A stretch of 34,583 nucleotides of DNA from assembly GCA_024401895.1 (NCBI GenBank), contig JAKSKE010000017.1, positions 1 through 34,583 on the forward strand, read 5' to 3'. The stretch comes from Bacteroidales bacterium. GTDB lineage: Bacteria; Bacteroidota; Bacteroidia; Bacteroidales; UBA932. This document shows positions 9,277-15,946 of this stretch, piece after piece. The notes under the pieces were generated by a model, which made no database searches, was not told the origin of the DNA, and was given only the letters and a program-made list of their open reading frames with translations. The translations under genes were made by a program, and so were the position numbers. Within the stretch, counting starts at the first letter, position 1, and every line of letters starts with the position of its first letter.

Positions 9277-10542
9277 TCAGTCTTCGAATTCTGCCTTAAA
9301 GATAGAGAGTATTTCAGCGACGGTTTCGTCTTCAAGGTCGGCGCGTTTGGCTATATCCTCGGCGCTGATTGCAAGCACGTCGCGAGCGGTGTCGCAACCT
9401 ATGGATTTGAGCTTTTCAATAATCCAGTCATCTATAACATCATTGAAATCTTCGATAGCAACGTCATCTTCCTCCTGTTCATCGGCACCATTGGCATATT
9501 CGCGCCAAACCTCGATTTCACGGCCGATAAGCATTCCGGCGAGTTTGATGTTCACACCGCCGTGCCCGATTCCCTTGCTTACTTCGTCGGGATTCATAAA
9601 CACCTTCACCTTGTCTTCGGGGTTCTGTCCCAGATTTACGGAAGATACCTTTGCGGGGGCAAGAGCGCGGCCTATCATAAGAACCGGATTGCTAGTCCAC
9701 TGAATAACGTCTATGTTCTCGTTGTGAAGTTCCCTCACGATTCCGCTAATTCGGCTTCCTTTAACGCCGATGCAGGCTCCGATAGGATCGATTCTGTCGT
9801 CGTAGGATTCTACGGCCACCTTCGAACGCTCACCGGGAACGCGAACCACCTTCTTGACGGTAATGAGCCCGTCGGCGATTTCGGGAACCTCCTGCTCGAA
9901 GAGTTTCTCCAGGAAATCTTCGGATGTACGGCTGAGGGTGATGTAGGGAGTGGTGTTCCTCAACTCTACGCTCTTTATGATTGCGCGCACTTCGTCATTC
10001 TTCTTGAATCGCTCGCCGGGAATCTGTTCATTCTTGGGGATATGCAGTTCGTTTCCGTCCTCGTCCAGAATGAGAATTTCCTTGGCCCAGGTCTGGTAAA
10101 CCTCACCGCGGAAGAGTTCGCCCACTTTCTCGGAATATTTCTTGAAAAGGTTGGCTTTCTCCAAATCCATAATGCGTCCCTGAAGATTCTGACGGATATT
10201 CAGGATTCCACGGCGTCCGAAAGCCGAAAGGGGAAGTTTCTTGGAGTAGCTGTCGCCTATTTCATAGTCGGAATCGCCGCTGTCGGCAGTAACCTGCTCC
10301 AGTGTCATTTGGGAGTTTGGATCCTCTACTTCTTCTACAATCTCGAAGTTCTGGTAGATTTCACAGGTTCCTTTATCGACATTTACAATGACGTCGAAAT
10401 TATTGGAATCGCCATAGGTCTTGGCTATCTGTGAAAGGAATACGTCCTTAAGCACGCCCATCATCACCGGGCGGTCGATGTTCTTTTCCTCCTTAAAGTC
10501 TTTGAAAGCATCAATAAGGGTGTTTGCTTGTTCTTTCTGCAT
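9277..10542 (-). CDS. nusA: Transcription termination/antitermination factor NusA
   Basis: This 421-residue protein has the NusA order: N-terminal RNA polymerase-binding domain (about 1-130), S1 domain (about 135-200), then two KH domains containing [14 protein letters not shown] and the [15 protein letters not shown] motif. A helix-hairpin-helix-like acidic C-terminal tail (about 370-421) follows, shorter than the two AR repeats of E. coli. It starts 6 bp after rimP and precedes infB by 16 bp, the classic rimP-nusA-infB order. Because NusA stimulates hairpin-dependent pausing and termination, the hairpin in the operon leader (10829-10854) may make it autoregulatory; that is inference. Confidence 0.96.
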   Translation of the reverse strand: MQKEQANTLIDAFKDFKEEKNIDRPVMMGVLKDVFLSQIAKTYGDSNNFDVIVNVDKGTCEIYQNFEIVEEVEDPNSQMTLEQVTADSGDSDYEIGDSYSKKLPLSAFGRRGILNIRQNLQGRIMDLEKANLFKKYSEKVGELFRGEVYQTWAKEILILDEDGNELHIPKNEQIPGERFKKNDEVRAIIKSVELRNTTPYITLSRTSEDFLEKLFEQEVPEIADGLITVKKVVRVPGERSKVAVESYDDRIDPIGACIGVKGSRISGIVRELHNENIDVIQWTSNPVLMIGRALAPAKVSSVNLGQNPEDKVKVFMNPDEVSKGIGHGGVNIKLAGMLIGREIEVWREYANGADEQEEDDVAIEDFNDVIDDWIIEKLKSIGCDTARDVLAISAEDIAKRADLEDETVAEILSIFKAEFED

Positions 10543-10548
10543 TGTATG

Positions 10549-10824
10549 TTAATCTTTTATTGTTGACAACAGTTCGTCGGCACTGGCGGCATCGATTCCG
10601 CAGGAACCAACTGTGAGAGCATAATCCTCGATGTCCCTGTCGAAAGCAGTGAGGACAGCCCGGTGTACGTGTTCGCACTCGTCCAGCGATACGGCCTGGG
10701 AGTCGGCACGCTCTATGGTTACGTCAAATATGTTATCGTCGTCGTTAAAGTCTATGTCGACAACCCGGCAGCCGCATTCCTGTGCGGCGGCATTTAGAAC
10801 TTTTTCGAATTCTTTTCTGTCCAT
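10549..10824 (-). CDS. rimP: Ribosome maturation factor RimP, N-terminal domain only
   Basis: This 91-residue protein matches the N-terminal alpha/beta domain of RimP, which helps 30S assembly: residues around GCRVVDIDFNDDDNIFDVTIERAD, the VSLDECEHVHRAV helix and DYALTVGSCGID correspond to the conserved SLDDC and LEVSSPGLD regions. Usual RimP is about 150 residues, with a C-terminal SH3-like domain; here the stop comes right after the first domain and nusA begins 6 bp later, so no decayed second domain remains. I start it at the ATG at 10824 (MDRKEFEKV). A longer open frame runs to 10962, but it crosses the promoter, the leader hairpin and part of a repeat, so it is not the true start. Whether the single domain is functional is unknown. 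Confidence 0.85.
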   Translation of the reverse strand: MDRKEFEKVLNAAAQECGCRVVDIDFNDDDNIFDVTIERADSQAVSLDECEHVHRAVLTAFDRDIEDYALTVGSCGIDAASADELLSTIKD

Positions 10825-10828
10825 AACT

Positions 10829-10854
10829 AAAAAAAATAGAAGCCGCCCGGCCTC
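10829..10854 (-). terminator. Terminator-like hairpin in the rimP-nusA-infB leader
   Basis: Reading the minus strand, GAGGCC and GGCTTC (10854-10839, one G-T pair, 4-nt loop GGGC) form a GC-rich stem. TA and then eight T residues (10836-10829) follow. The T run ends 4 bases before the rimP ATG. It lies between the predicted start of transcription (about 10865) and the gene, the position expected for an attenuator rather than an end-of-operon terminator. Confidence 0.6.
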
Positions 10855-10871
10855 TATCTCGTTCACATTTG

Positions 10872-10903
10872 CAAATATAAGTATTTTATTTCGATACTGC
10901 AAA
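10872..10903 (-). promoter_or_regulatory. Promoter of rimP-nusA-infB
   Basis: On the minus strand a TTTG (-33, 10903-10900) is separated by 20 bp from a TATATTTG (-7, 10879-10872), an excellent match to the Bacteroidota primary sigma consensus. Transcription would start near 10865, about 40 nt upstream of rimP. Confidence 0.75.
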
Positions 10904-10913
10904 CACTGCTTGT

Positions 10914-10996
10914 CCACCGGTGCCTTGCAGGCGGACTCGTCAACTACAATTTGCTTCGGCAAATCAATTCCTCCCTTGCCTGCAAGGCGCCGGCGG
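10914..10996. repeat. Structured REP-like repeat, complete copy
   Basis: Outer arms 10914-10932 and 10978-10996 are 19-bp reverse complements with one mismatch and one G-T pair (core GCCTTGCAGGC / GCCTGCAAGGC). Inside, ACTCGTCAACTAC leads into a second hairpin, ATTTGC-TTCG-GCAAAT (10949-10964). The inner core, from CTCGTCAACTACAATTTGC to GCAAATCAATTCCTC, recurs at 34399-34473 with different but still self-complementary outer arms. The element lies just past the end of the eight-gene locus and before the rimP promoter. Confidence 0.75.
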
Positions 10997-10997
10997 G

Positions 10998-11028
10998 CTC
11001 GTCAACTGCAATTTGCTTCGGCAGGTCA
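10998..11028. repeat. Partial second copy of the structured repeat
   Basis: CTCGTCAACT-GCAATTTGCTTCGGCA repeats the inner core of the preceding element in direct orientation, one base different in the spacer, but without its own closing arm. It overlaps the stop codon (11026-11028) of the last gene of the neighbouring locus, so the final codons may have been replaced by the repeat. Confidence 0.65.
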
Positions 11029-12402
11029 GATTTCGATAACGGACTTTATGCCGTCCCGGTTCATCATTATGCGGAAACATTTGTAGCACTCCTTCCCGCC
11101 CTCCTTATACTGGAGAACAATGTTCATAAAATAATCCTTCTCGCAGGGAATCATAGCAATATTCCCGTCCGGTTCCAGATACCCCACCTTCTTCACCGGA
11201 TTGTCGGCCTTGCGCAGGAACCCCTGCACCTGAAGCCGAATGATGTCGTTGATTCCCTCGTGCCTGTAGGTCGAGACTTCCGCCAGAGCCTTACGGTCTA
11301 TTTTAACCATCTCCCGGTAGAGCATAACGCTCTCGTCTTCGGCCAGGCCGATAAAGCCCGAATCGACCTTACGCTCACGCAGTTCCCGCACCTCGCGGGG
11401 CACCTTGCTGCGCTTGACAAAGTCCATACCCTCCTTCATAATGCCTATGGTCCGATTCCGGTGGCGTATCTCGGCTTTATTGTCGAAATATTTGCTCCCC
11501 ACCCTGTGCGAGAAATAAAACCGCATAAGTTCCTTGATGCGGTCCTTAAGCATATAACTTATGATAAGTGCAAGAAAGAGAGGCCAGGTAAGGTTGCCGA
11601 ACTGCCGCTGGAACGCCCAGGCCACAACAGTGGCGAAAAGCATAGCCATACCGGCAGCCACGCTGTAATATGCCTGCTCGGCAAGAAAGCCGTCCCTGGT
11701 CTTGGGAACACTCAAATAAAGCTGTTCCTCGGAATACTTTTTAACCACTCCGTGGCGGAATATATATTCCCTGTTGGATTCGGGATCCCCGGGAACAACG
11801 GTAATATATCCGCGTTTCGCGCGGATGGCAGATATTTCCCCCAGAAGGGCCGAGAGTTCAGAGCGGCACTCCCCCATACGCATAACCTTGAAAACAGCCT
11901 CGGCCGACACATTGCACAGGAACTCACCGCAGAGCCGGTATGCCTCTTCCCACCGGGGTTCGGGATTCAGCGCCTGATACCGGGCGAGTATTGCACTCAG
12001 GCGGGATATGAAATCGAGGCAGCTTTCCCTTCGGGCCGGACCGGGAGCGGTCCGCGCCATTGCCAGATACGCCTCCCGCACCGAACTCTTGACAATGGAA
12101 ACAAACATCTTGAGCTGGTAGTCGTAATCGCCACCGGCATTCAGTAGGCTGTTGAGCGGCAATGCGTCGCCTTCCACTATCTCGCCCAGGTCGAAACGGG
12201 GCGTTATGAGACGGATGTTGGACTTGAAATAGCGGTAAAAGGCTTTCTTGGTATAGGTTTCGGGATTTATGTCCAGACTTGCAGGCACAAAGACCCACAT
12301 TCCCAGAAGGAAGTCGTCCCCGCTGGAAATCTCCTTTGTGACAAAGCCCACCTTAAACTCTACGGTGTACCTGTCGTGAATCTTTGCGTCTATCTCTATC
12401 AT
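11026..12402 (-). CDS. Conserved two-TM protein of unknown function
   Basis: I do not recognise a named family for this 458-residue protein. It has no signal peptide. The N-terminal half (1-240) is soluble and mixed alpha/beta, with an acidic motif DFLLGMWVFVP and an alanine/arginine-rich helical stretch (about 105-195). Two adjacent hydrophobic helices (about 245-264 and 271-286) are followed by the charged motif SYMLKDRIKEL and a soluble C-terminal domain with a possible short-bridged Cys pair (ECYKCF). Both soluble parts would lie on the same side of the membrane, most simply the cytoplasm. It starts 3 bp after the SLC13 carrier stop, so it is very likely translated from the same mRNA; its stop codon lies inside a repeat copy. 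Confidence 0.8.
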   Translation of the reverse strand: MIEIDAKIHDRYTVEFKVGFVTKEISSGDDFLLGMWVFVPASLDINPETYTKKAFYRYFKSNIRLITPRFDLGEIVEGDALPLNSLLNAGGDYDYQLKMFVSIVKSSVREAYLAMARTAPGPARRESCLDFISRLSAILARYQALNPEPRWEEAYRLCGEFLCNVSAEAVFKVMRMGECRSELSALLGEISAIRAKRGYITVVPGDPESNREYIFRHGVVKKYSEEQLYLSVPKTRDGFLAEQAYYSVAAGMAMLFATVVAWAFQRQFGNLTWPLFLALIISYMLKDRIKELMRFYFSHRVGSKYFDNKAEIRHRNRTIGIMKEGMDFVKRSKVPREVRELRERKVDSGFIGLAEDESVMLYREMVKIDRKALAEVSTYRHEGINDIIRLQVQGFLRKADNPVKKVGYLEPDGNIAMIPCEKDYFMNIVLQYKEGGKECYKCFRIMMNRDGIKSVIEI

Positions 12403-12405
12403 ATC

Positions 12406-13998
12406 CTAAAACAGTCCCGGAGTAATTCCCATCCACTTGAGGACAGTCATTCCCCATACCAGAATGAGCAGCCAGGAGAAGGTCATCATAGTGATACCAT
12501 ATTTAAAGGCGTCGGTCTGGCTGTACTGGTTCGTATTGTAAAGCAGAGCCGCCGGCTTGCTGTTGAACGGAAGCACATACACGTGCTCGATAAGCATAGC
12601 CACAGGCAGCGCAATGCTCATTGGAGGGAATCCGAAACGCGTTTCCACACCAAGGGCTATGGGTACGAACACCATTGTGCGTATGGTCTTGCTCTGAAAT
12701 ACCAGTCCCGAATACATCATTAGGAAGGTAAGGATTACATAGAGCACCCAGAACGGTGTGCCGTTGGTTATTCCCATTGCGTCGAACGCGGCATTGACCA
12801 TAGTGTTTGGGAGGTCGGTGGCATTGAGCCCGCTGCCCAGAGTATAGGCACCGGCACTGAAGAGCATAAGGTGCCAGGGAATGTCCACGTCATTCCACTT
12901 CACTACCCCTATTCCCGGAATGAGGGCCAGAACCGCGCCTATGAGAGCGACTATGGTTTCGTCTATGTTATGGAACGTTCCTTTCGTAACCCAGAGCACC
13001 AGCACCAGCACGAAGATTCCCACAGCCTTCCATTCTTCGGCGGTCATCTTCCCCATTGCATCAAGTTCCTGCTTAAGCCTTTCGAGCCCGCCATCTATGC
13101 TGGGCTTCTGCTCTTCCTTTTTCATAGGGAAGAAAACGTACATTCCGAGCAGAAGGCCAACCACCAGAATTATCACGCTCATAGGGCCCACAGAAAAGAG
13201 CCACTGCGAATAACCGAAGTCACAGCTGCCGAGATAACCCATAATGAGGGAAATGGCCAGCAGGTGCGCACCCGAGCCGGTATAGAATGCATTGGCGCCT
13301 ATATTTACCTGGAAAAGATTCTGAATCACGAGGTTGCGCCCAAAATTATTACGGTTGCCGTTGGATGCCCCGTAAATTGCACACACCACCATAAAGATAG
13401 GCAGCATAATGGTAGCCTTCACTGTGGTGGCGGAGATAAAAGCCGAAAGTATGAGGTTTATGAGCAGAAAGCTCCAGAGCACTCCCTTAGCCGACTTCCC
13501 GAACCTGATTACGAAGGCCAGGGCCAGTCTTTTTGCAAACTGAGTCTTCACCAGCATACTCGCAAGTACGAAACTCAGGATATTCAGCCACATTACCGGA
13601 TGTCCAAGCTGAGCGAGGGCTTCCTTCTGCGTGGTGACATTCAGCAGAACTACGGCAAGTATAACCAGAAGCGAGGTGAGATAGTTGGGAATGGCTTCGG
13701 TCATCCAGAGAATGAGGCTGGAGACAAAAATCGCCAGCATAGCGTAGCAGGCACGGGTAAAACCGGCTGCGCCCAGCACGCCCAAACGCTTGGCCGCGGC
13801 CGCGGCAAGTCCGTCGGGATTCATATTGTCTATGAAGTCTATGTGGCTGAACCAGCATATCCACACAAAGACAATCAGGGCAACGGGGCCTCCAAGACGC
13901 GCCATCCAGGTCTCAAAACCAGATTTTTTCATCTTCGGGAGTTTGTCTGCCCTATAGTTGCTCATATCGAGCGGATCGAATGACATTCCTGTAGCCAT
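12406..13998 (-). CDS. SLC13/DASS-family anion:sodium symporter
   Basis: This 530-residue inner-membrane protein has about 12 hydrophobic segments and the two-half inverted arrangement of the divalent anion:sodium symporters. The two substrate/sodium-binding hairpins that usually carry Ser-Asn-Thr are diverged: the first reads ISATTVKATIMLP (Ser189-Thr192), the second VFQSKTIRTMVFVP (Gln435-Thr438). The ATEAIPNYLTSLL-like TEAIPNYLTSLLV motif near residue 100 and the SAGAYTLGSGL stretch near 381 are family-like. DASS members carry dicarboxylates, sulfate or, in yeast Pho87/90/91, phosphate; which anion is used here cannot be read off. It lies 4 bp after the SdiA-regulated-type gene and 3 bp before the two-TM protein. 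Confidence 0.9.
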   Translation of the reverse strand: MATGMSFDPLDMSNYRADKLPKMKKSGFETWMARLGGPVALIVFVWICWFSHIDFIDNMNPDGLAAAAAKRLGVLGAAGFTRACYAMLAIFVSSLILWMTEAIPNYLTSLLVILAVVLLNVTTQKEALAQLGHPVMWLNILSFVLASMLVKTQFAKRLALAFVIRFGKSAKGVLWSFLLINLILSAFISATTVKATIMLPIFMVVCAIYGASNGNRNNFGRNLVIQNLFQVNIGANAFYTGSGAHLLAISLIMGYLGSCDFGYSQWLFSVGPMSVIILVVGLLLGMYVFFPMKKEEQKPSIDGGLERLKQELDAMGKMTAEEWKAVGIFVLVLVLWVTKGTFHNIDETIVALIGAVLALIPGIGVVKWNDVDIPWHLMLFSAGAYTLGSGLNATDLPNTMVNAAFDAMGITNGTPFWVLYVILTFLMMYSGLVFQSKTIRTMVFVPIALGVETRFGFPPMSIALPVAMLIEHVYVLPFNSKPAALLYNTNQYSQTDAFKYGITMMTFSWLLILVWGMTVLKWMGITPGLF

Positions 13999-14002
13999 AG
14001 CA

Positions 14003-14809
14003 CTAAAGTTCTATTTTGATTCTGTACAATTTCGAAGTCTTGTCGCAGCCCACCCAGACCGTTCCCTGTGCGTGGTCAACGGCCAGCCCTTCGGCCTGCT
14101 CTACAAAAGGTATATGGTATGTGGCAATGAGAGTCCCCTCAAGGGTGCAATGGTAAAATGCCGGACCCTTGCTGTCTATCACCCACATAGTGTTGTCGGT
14201 CGAATCATAGCACAGGTCGGAAATGTTCTTGGTCACAAATTTTATGTCAAACCAGCCTTCCGTTTTGTCCTGAGCCATATTGTATTTTACAATGCGCGTG
14301 GGCTGGGCCTGATTGCCTACGTAAACCAGGCTGTTCACACACATTATCCCTTCCGGACCCTTCCCCGAAGCGCCCCCGCCGGGAACATCGATTTTGGCAA
14401 CCTCCGAAAGCCTGTCGCCCGAAAGTTTGTAAATTGTGCTTTCGGTTTCCTCCATAAGGAGAAGGTCGTTGCCGAGGCAGTCCACTCCCTCCCAGTCGTG
14501 TCCGCCTTTTCTCATAAGTGTTTTACGGGTTTTGCCGTCGAAGCCTATTTCATAGACTTCTCCCTCGTCACCCACTGCATACAGGCCGTCCTTCTTCTGA
14601 TTCAGGCACAAACCCGACAACTCCCCCACTTCGGTGGCAAACGATTCGTAAACGGTAACGGTATAGTCTTTTGCCGTCGCAGGGGTTTCCTGCCGCTCCT
14701 GTTCTTCGGGAGTGACGACGTATGCTTTGTCTGCCAGACAGCCGCAGCATACGAACACTGCGGCTGCCATTACAGACAAACAAATGATTTTTGAATTGAT
14801 TATTTCCAA
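14003..14809 (-). CDS. SdiA-regulated-type beta-propeller lipoprotein
   Basis: The 268-residue product shows repeated beta-propeller blades typical of the SdiA-regulated family (GELSGLCLNQKKDGLYAVGD, DWEGVDCLGNDLLLME, GPEGIMCVNSLVYVGNQ, QAEGLAVDHAQGTVWVGCD). These proteins have a fold related to phytase-like propellers; their biochemical role is unproven. A lipoprotein signal ends in VFVCCGC, with Cys22 or Cys24 lipidated. The start is a TTG at 14809, overlapping the CYTH gene by 10 bp; the first ATG (14770) would leave a signal without its basic residue Lys7, so I prefer TTG. It should sit on the outer membrane or be surface exposed. Confidence 0.82.
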   Translation of the reverse strand: MEIINSKIICLSVMAAAVFVCCGCLADKAYVVTPEEQERQETPATAKDYTVTVYESFATEVGELSGLCLNQKKDGLYAVGDEGEVYEIGFDGKTRKTLMRKGGHDWEGVDCLGNDLLLMEETESTIYKLSGDRLSEVAKIDVPGGGASGKGPEGIMCVNSLVYVGNQAQPTRIVKYNMAQDKTEGWFDIKFVTKNISDLCYDSTDNTMWVIDSKGPAFYHCTLEGTLIATYHIPFVEQAEGLAVDHAQGTVWVGCDKTSKLYRIKIEL

Positions 14810-15279
14810 TTCTTGTAAGGATTTTTCATCAACATTGAATTGAAGTACTTGGGATCACCGGTAACCTCCTCGCCAAGCCAGGCAGGTTTGTCGAAAGGCT
14901 CGTTCTCGTCGGTAAGTTCGACCTCGGCAACGGTAAGTCCGTCATTGTCGCCATAGAACTCATCCACCTCCCAGGTGTGAACCCCGTCGGTGTTCTTTAC
15001 AAGATAACGGGTCTTGTCAATGACTCCGGGCTCGGCAATCTCGAGAAGCTGCTGAACCTCTTCTGCGGGTATTTCCTTCTCCCACTCGAAACGGGCCGCG
15101 CCTGAAGCATTGCCGATTCCCTTAATGGTAATGAATCCTTTTTCGCCCTTTACGCGTACACGCACCGTTCTCTCGGGCACCGAACTCAGATAGCCCTGCG
15201 TGATGCGGGTGGCCTTGAAAGCTTCATTCTTGAAGCAGTCGCATTTGACCAAAAATTTCTTTTCTATTTCCTGTGCCAT
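14800..15279 (-). CDS. CYTH-domain (triphosphate tunnel) protein, putative inorganic triphosphatase
   Basis: This 159-residue cytoplasmic protein carries the CYTH signature: ExExK as Glu4-Ile-Glu6-Lys-Lys8, paired arginines Arg40/Arg42 in RTVRVRVKG, Lys54 of FITIKG, Glu65/Glu67 in FEWEKEI, Lys89/Arg91 in IDKTRYLV, Asp106 in EVDEFYG and Glu119/Glu121 in AEVELTDE. Those residues line the tunnel that binds metal-triphosphate. Short stand-alone bacterial CYTH proteins studied so far mostly hydrolyse inorganic tripolyphosphate, and adenylate cyclase activity is rare. Length is normal. It lies 3 bp after a second, more divergent CYTH-like gene and overlaps the propeller lipoprotein gene. Confidence 0.92.
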   Translation of the reverse strand: MAQEIEKKFLVKCDCFKNEAFKATRITQGYLSSVPERTVRVRVKGEKGFITIKGIGNASGAARFEWEKEIPAEEVQQLLEIAEPGVIDKTRYLVKNTDGVHTWEVDEFYGDNDGLTVAEVELTDENEPFDKPAWLGEEVTGDPKYFNSMLMKNPYKNWK

Positions 15280-15282
15280 AGT

Positions 15283-15927
15283 CTATTCGTTTGCAAGGGG
15301 TTTGTCGGACATACCTATCACACGCTTGATGGCCTGGAGGTAATTGATATTTTCCACTCCTTCGAGACCAACGTCGGCGATAGTCTTCTTTATATCTTCA
15401 ATCTCTGTCGATTCAGAGTTAATGGTAACGACCTTTGCACCGTTGATGAGCACGTTGCCCACCTCGCAGATAGTGTCGTTGACCATATAGCCGAAGCGCT
15501 GCTTGTGTACGCGCACTGCGGCCAGGTCGGGATTGGCCTTGACCATAGCTATGAATTCGTCATAAGTGTACTCGTCCTTCGTGAGAGCGGGCATCTCTAC
15601 CATAAATGCAGGGAACACTTCCTTCTCCAGGACCTCGCGGCCGATGGGGAATTCCCCCTTCATAAGAGGATTCCACTGCTCCAGTCCGTCAACTGTCTGA
15701 ACATAGGTCTTTATGTCCATCTTTCCGTTGCGGATTTTGGTGTTGTTGATGTCGTTCTTATTTGAGATGATGTAGATTTCGTCGCTTTCCCTCTCCCAAA
15801 CCTTCTCGGGCACTGGAGCTGAAAGACGTGCCATTCTTTTATGAGCTTCGCAGAAGCACTGGCCGAAACTGCGGAATTCGAAGCGAGGCTTGCTGATCTC
15901 GCCGATTTTCATTTCTTCTTTTGCCAT
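15283..15927 (-). CDS. Divergent CYTH-like protein (probable)
   Basis: This 214-residue cytoplasmic protein has no certain family name, but its strand pattern follows the CYTH tunnel fold: FEFRSFG near residue 16 at the position of ExExK, TKIRNGKMDIKTY (63-75) matching the paired basic and TxK strands, GLEQWNPLMKGEFPI (81-95), VRVHKQRFGYMVNDTICEVGNVLI (138-161) matching the KxR and ExD strands, and SESTEIEDI (171-179) matching the ExE strand, then NINYLQAIKRVIG. The first acidic residues are not a canonical ExExK, so catalysis may differ or be lost. It is 19 bp after the lamin-tail gene and 3 bp before the standard CYTH gene, which supports a paired function. The assignment is by eye and needs a profile search. 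Confidence 0.6.
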   Translation of the reverse strand: MAKEEMKIGEISKPRFEFRSFGQCFCEAHKRMARLSAPVPEKVWERESDEIYIISNKNDINNTKIRNGKMDIKTYVQTVDGLEQWNPLMKGEFPIGREVLEKEVFPAFMVEMPALTKDEYTYDEFIAMVKANPDLAAVRVHKQRFGYMVNDTICEVGNVLINGAKVVTINSESTEIEDIKKTIADVGLEGVENINYLQAIKRVIGMSDKPLANE

Positions 15928-15946
15928 ATTTCTTATTCTAAATCAA

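Noticed and set aside
8959-10434. 491-residue plus-strand open frame over infB/nusA
   Set aside because: It lies antisense to two well-identified essential genes and shows no family features.
10549-10962. 137-residue version of RimP
   Set aside because: The N-terminal 46 residues would be encoded by the promoter, the leader hairpin and part of the repeat; the conserved protein begins at the ATG at 10824.
10914-11028. Integron attC-like site
   Set aside because: Paired arms and short conserved core invite the comparison, but the attC core-site consensus (RYYYAAC / GTTRRRY) is not present on the outer ends and no integrase or cassette structure is seen.
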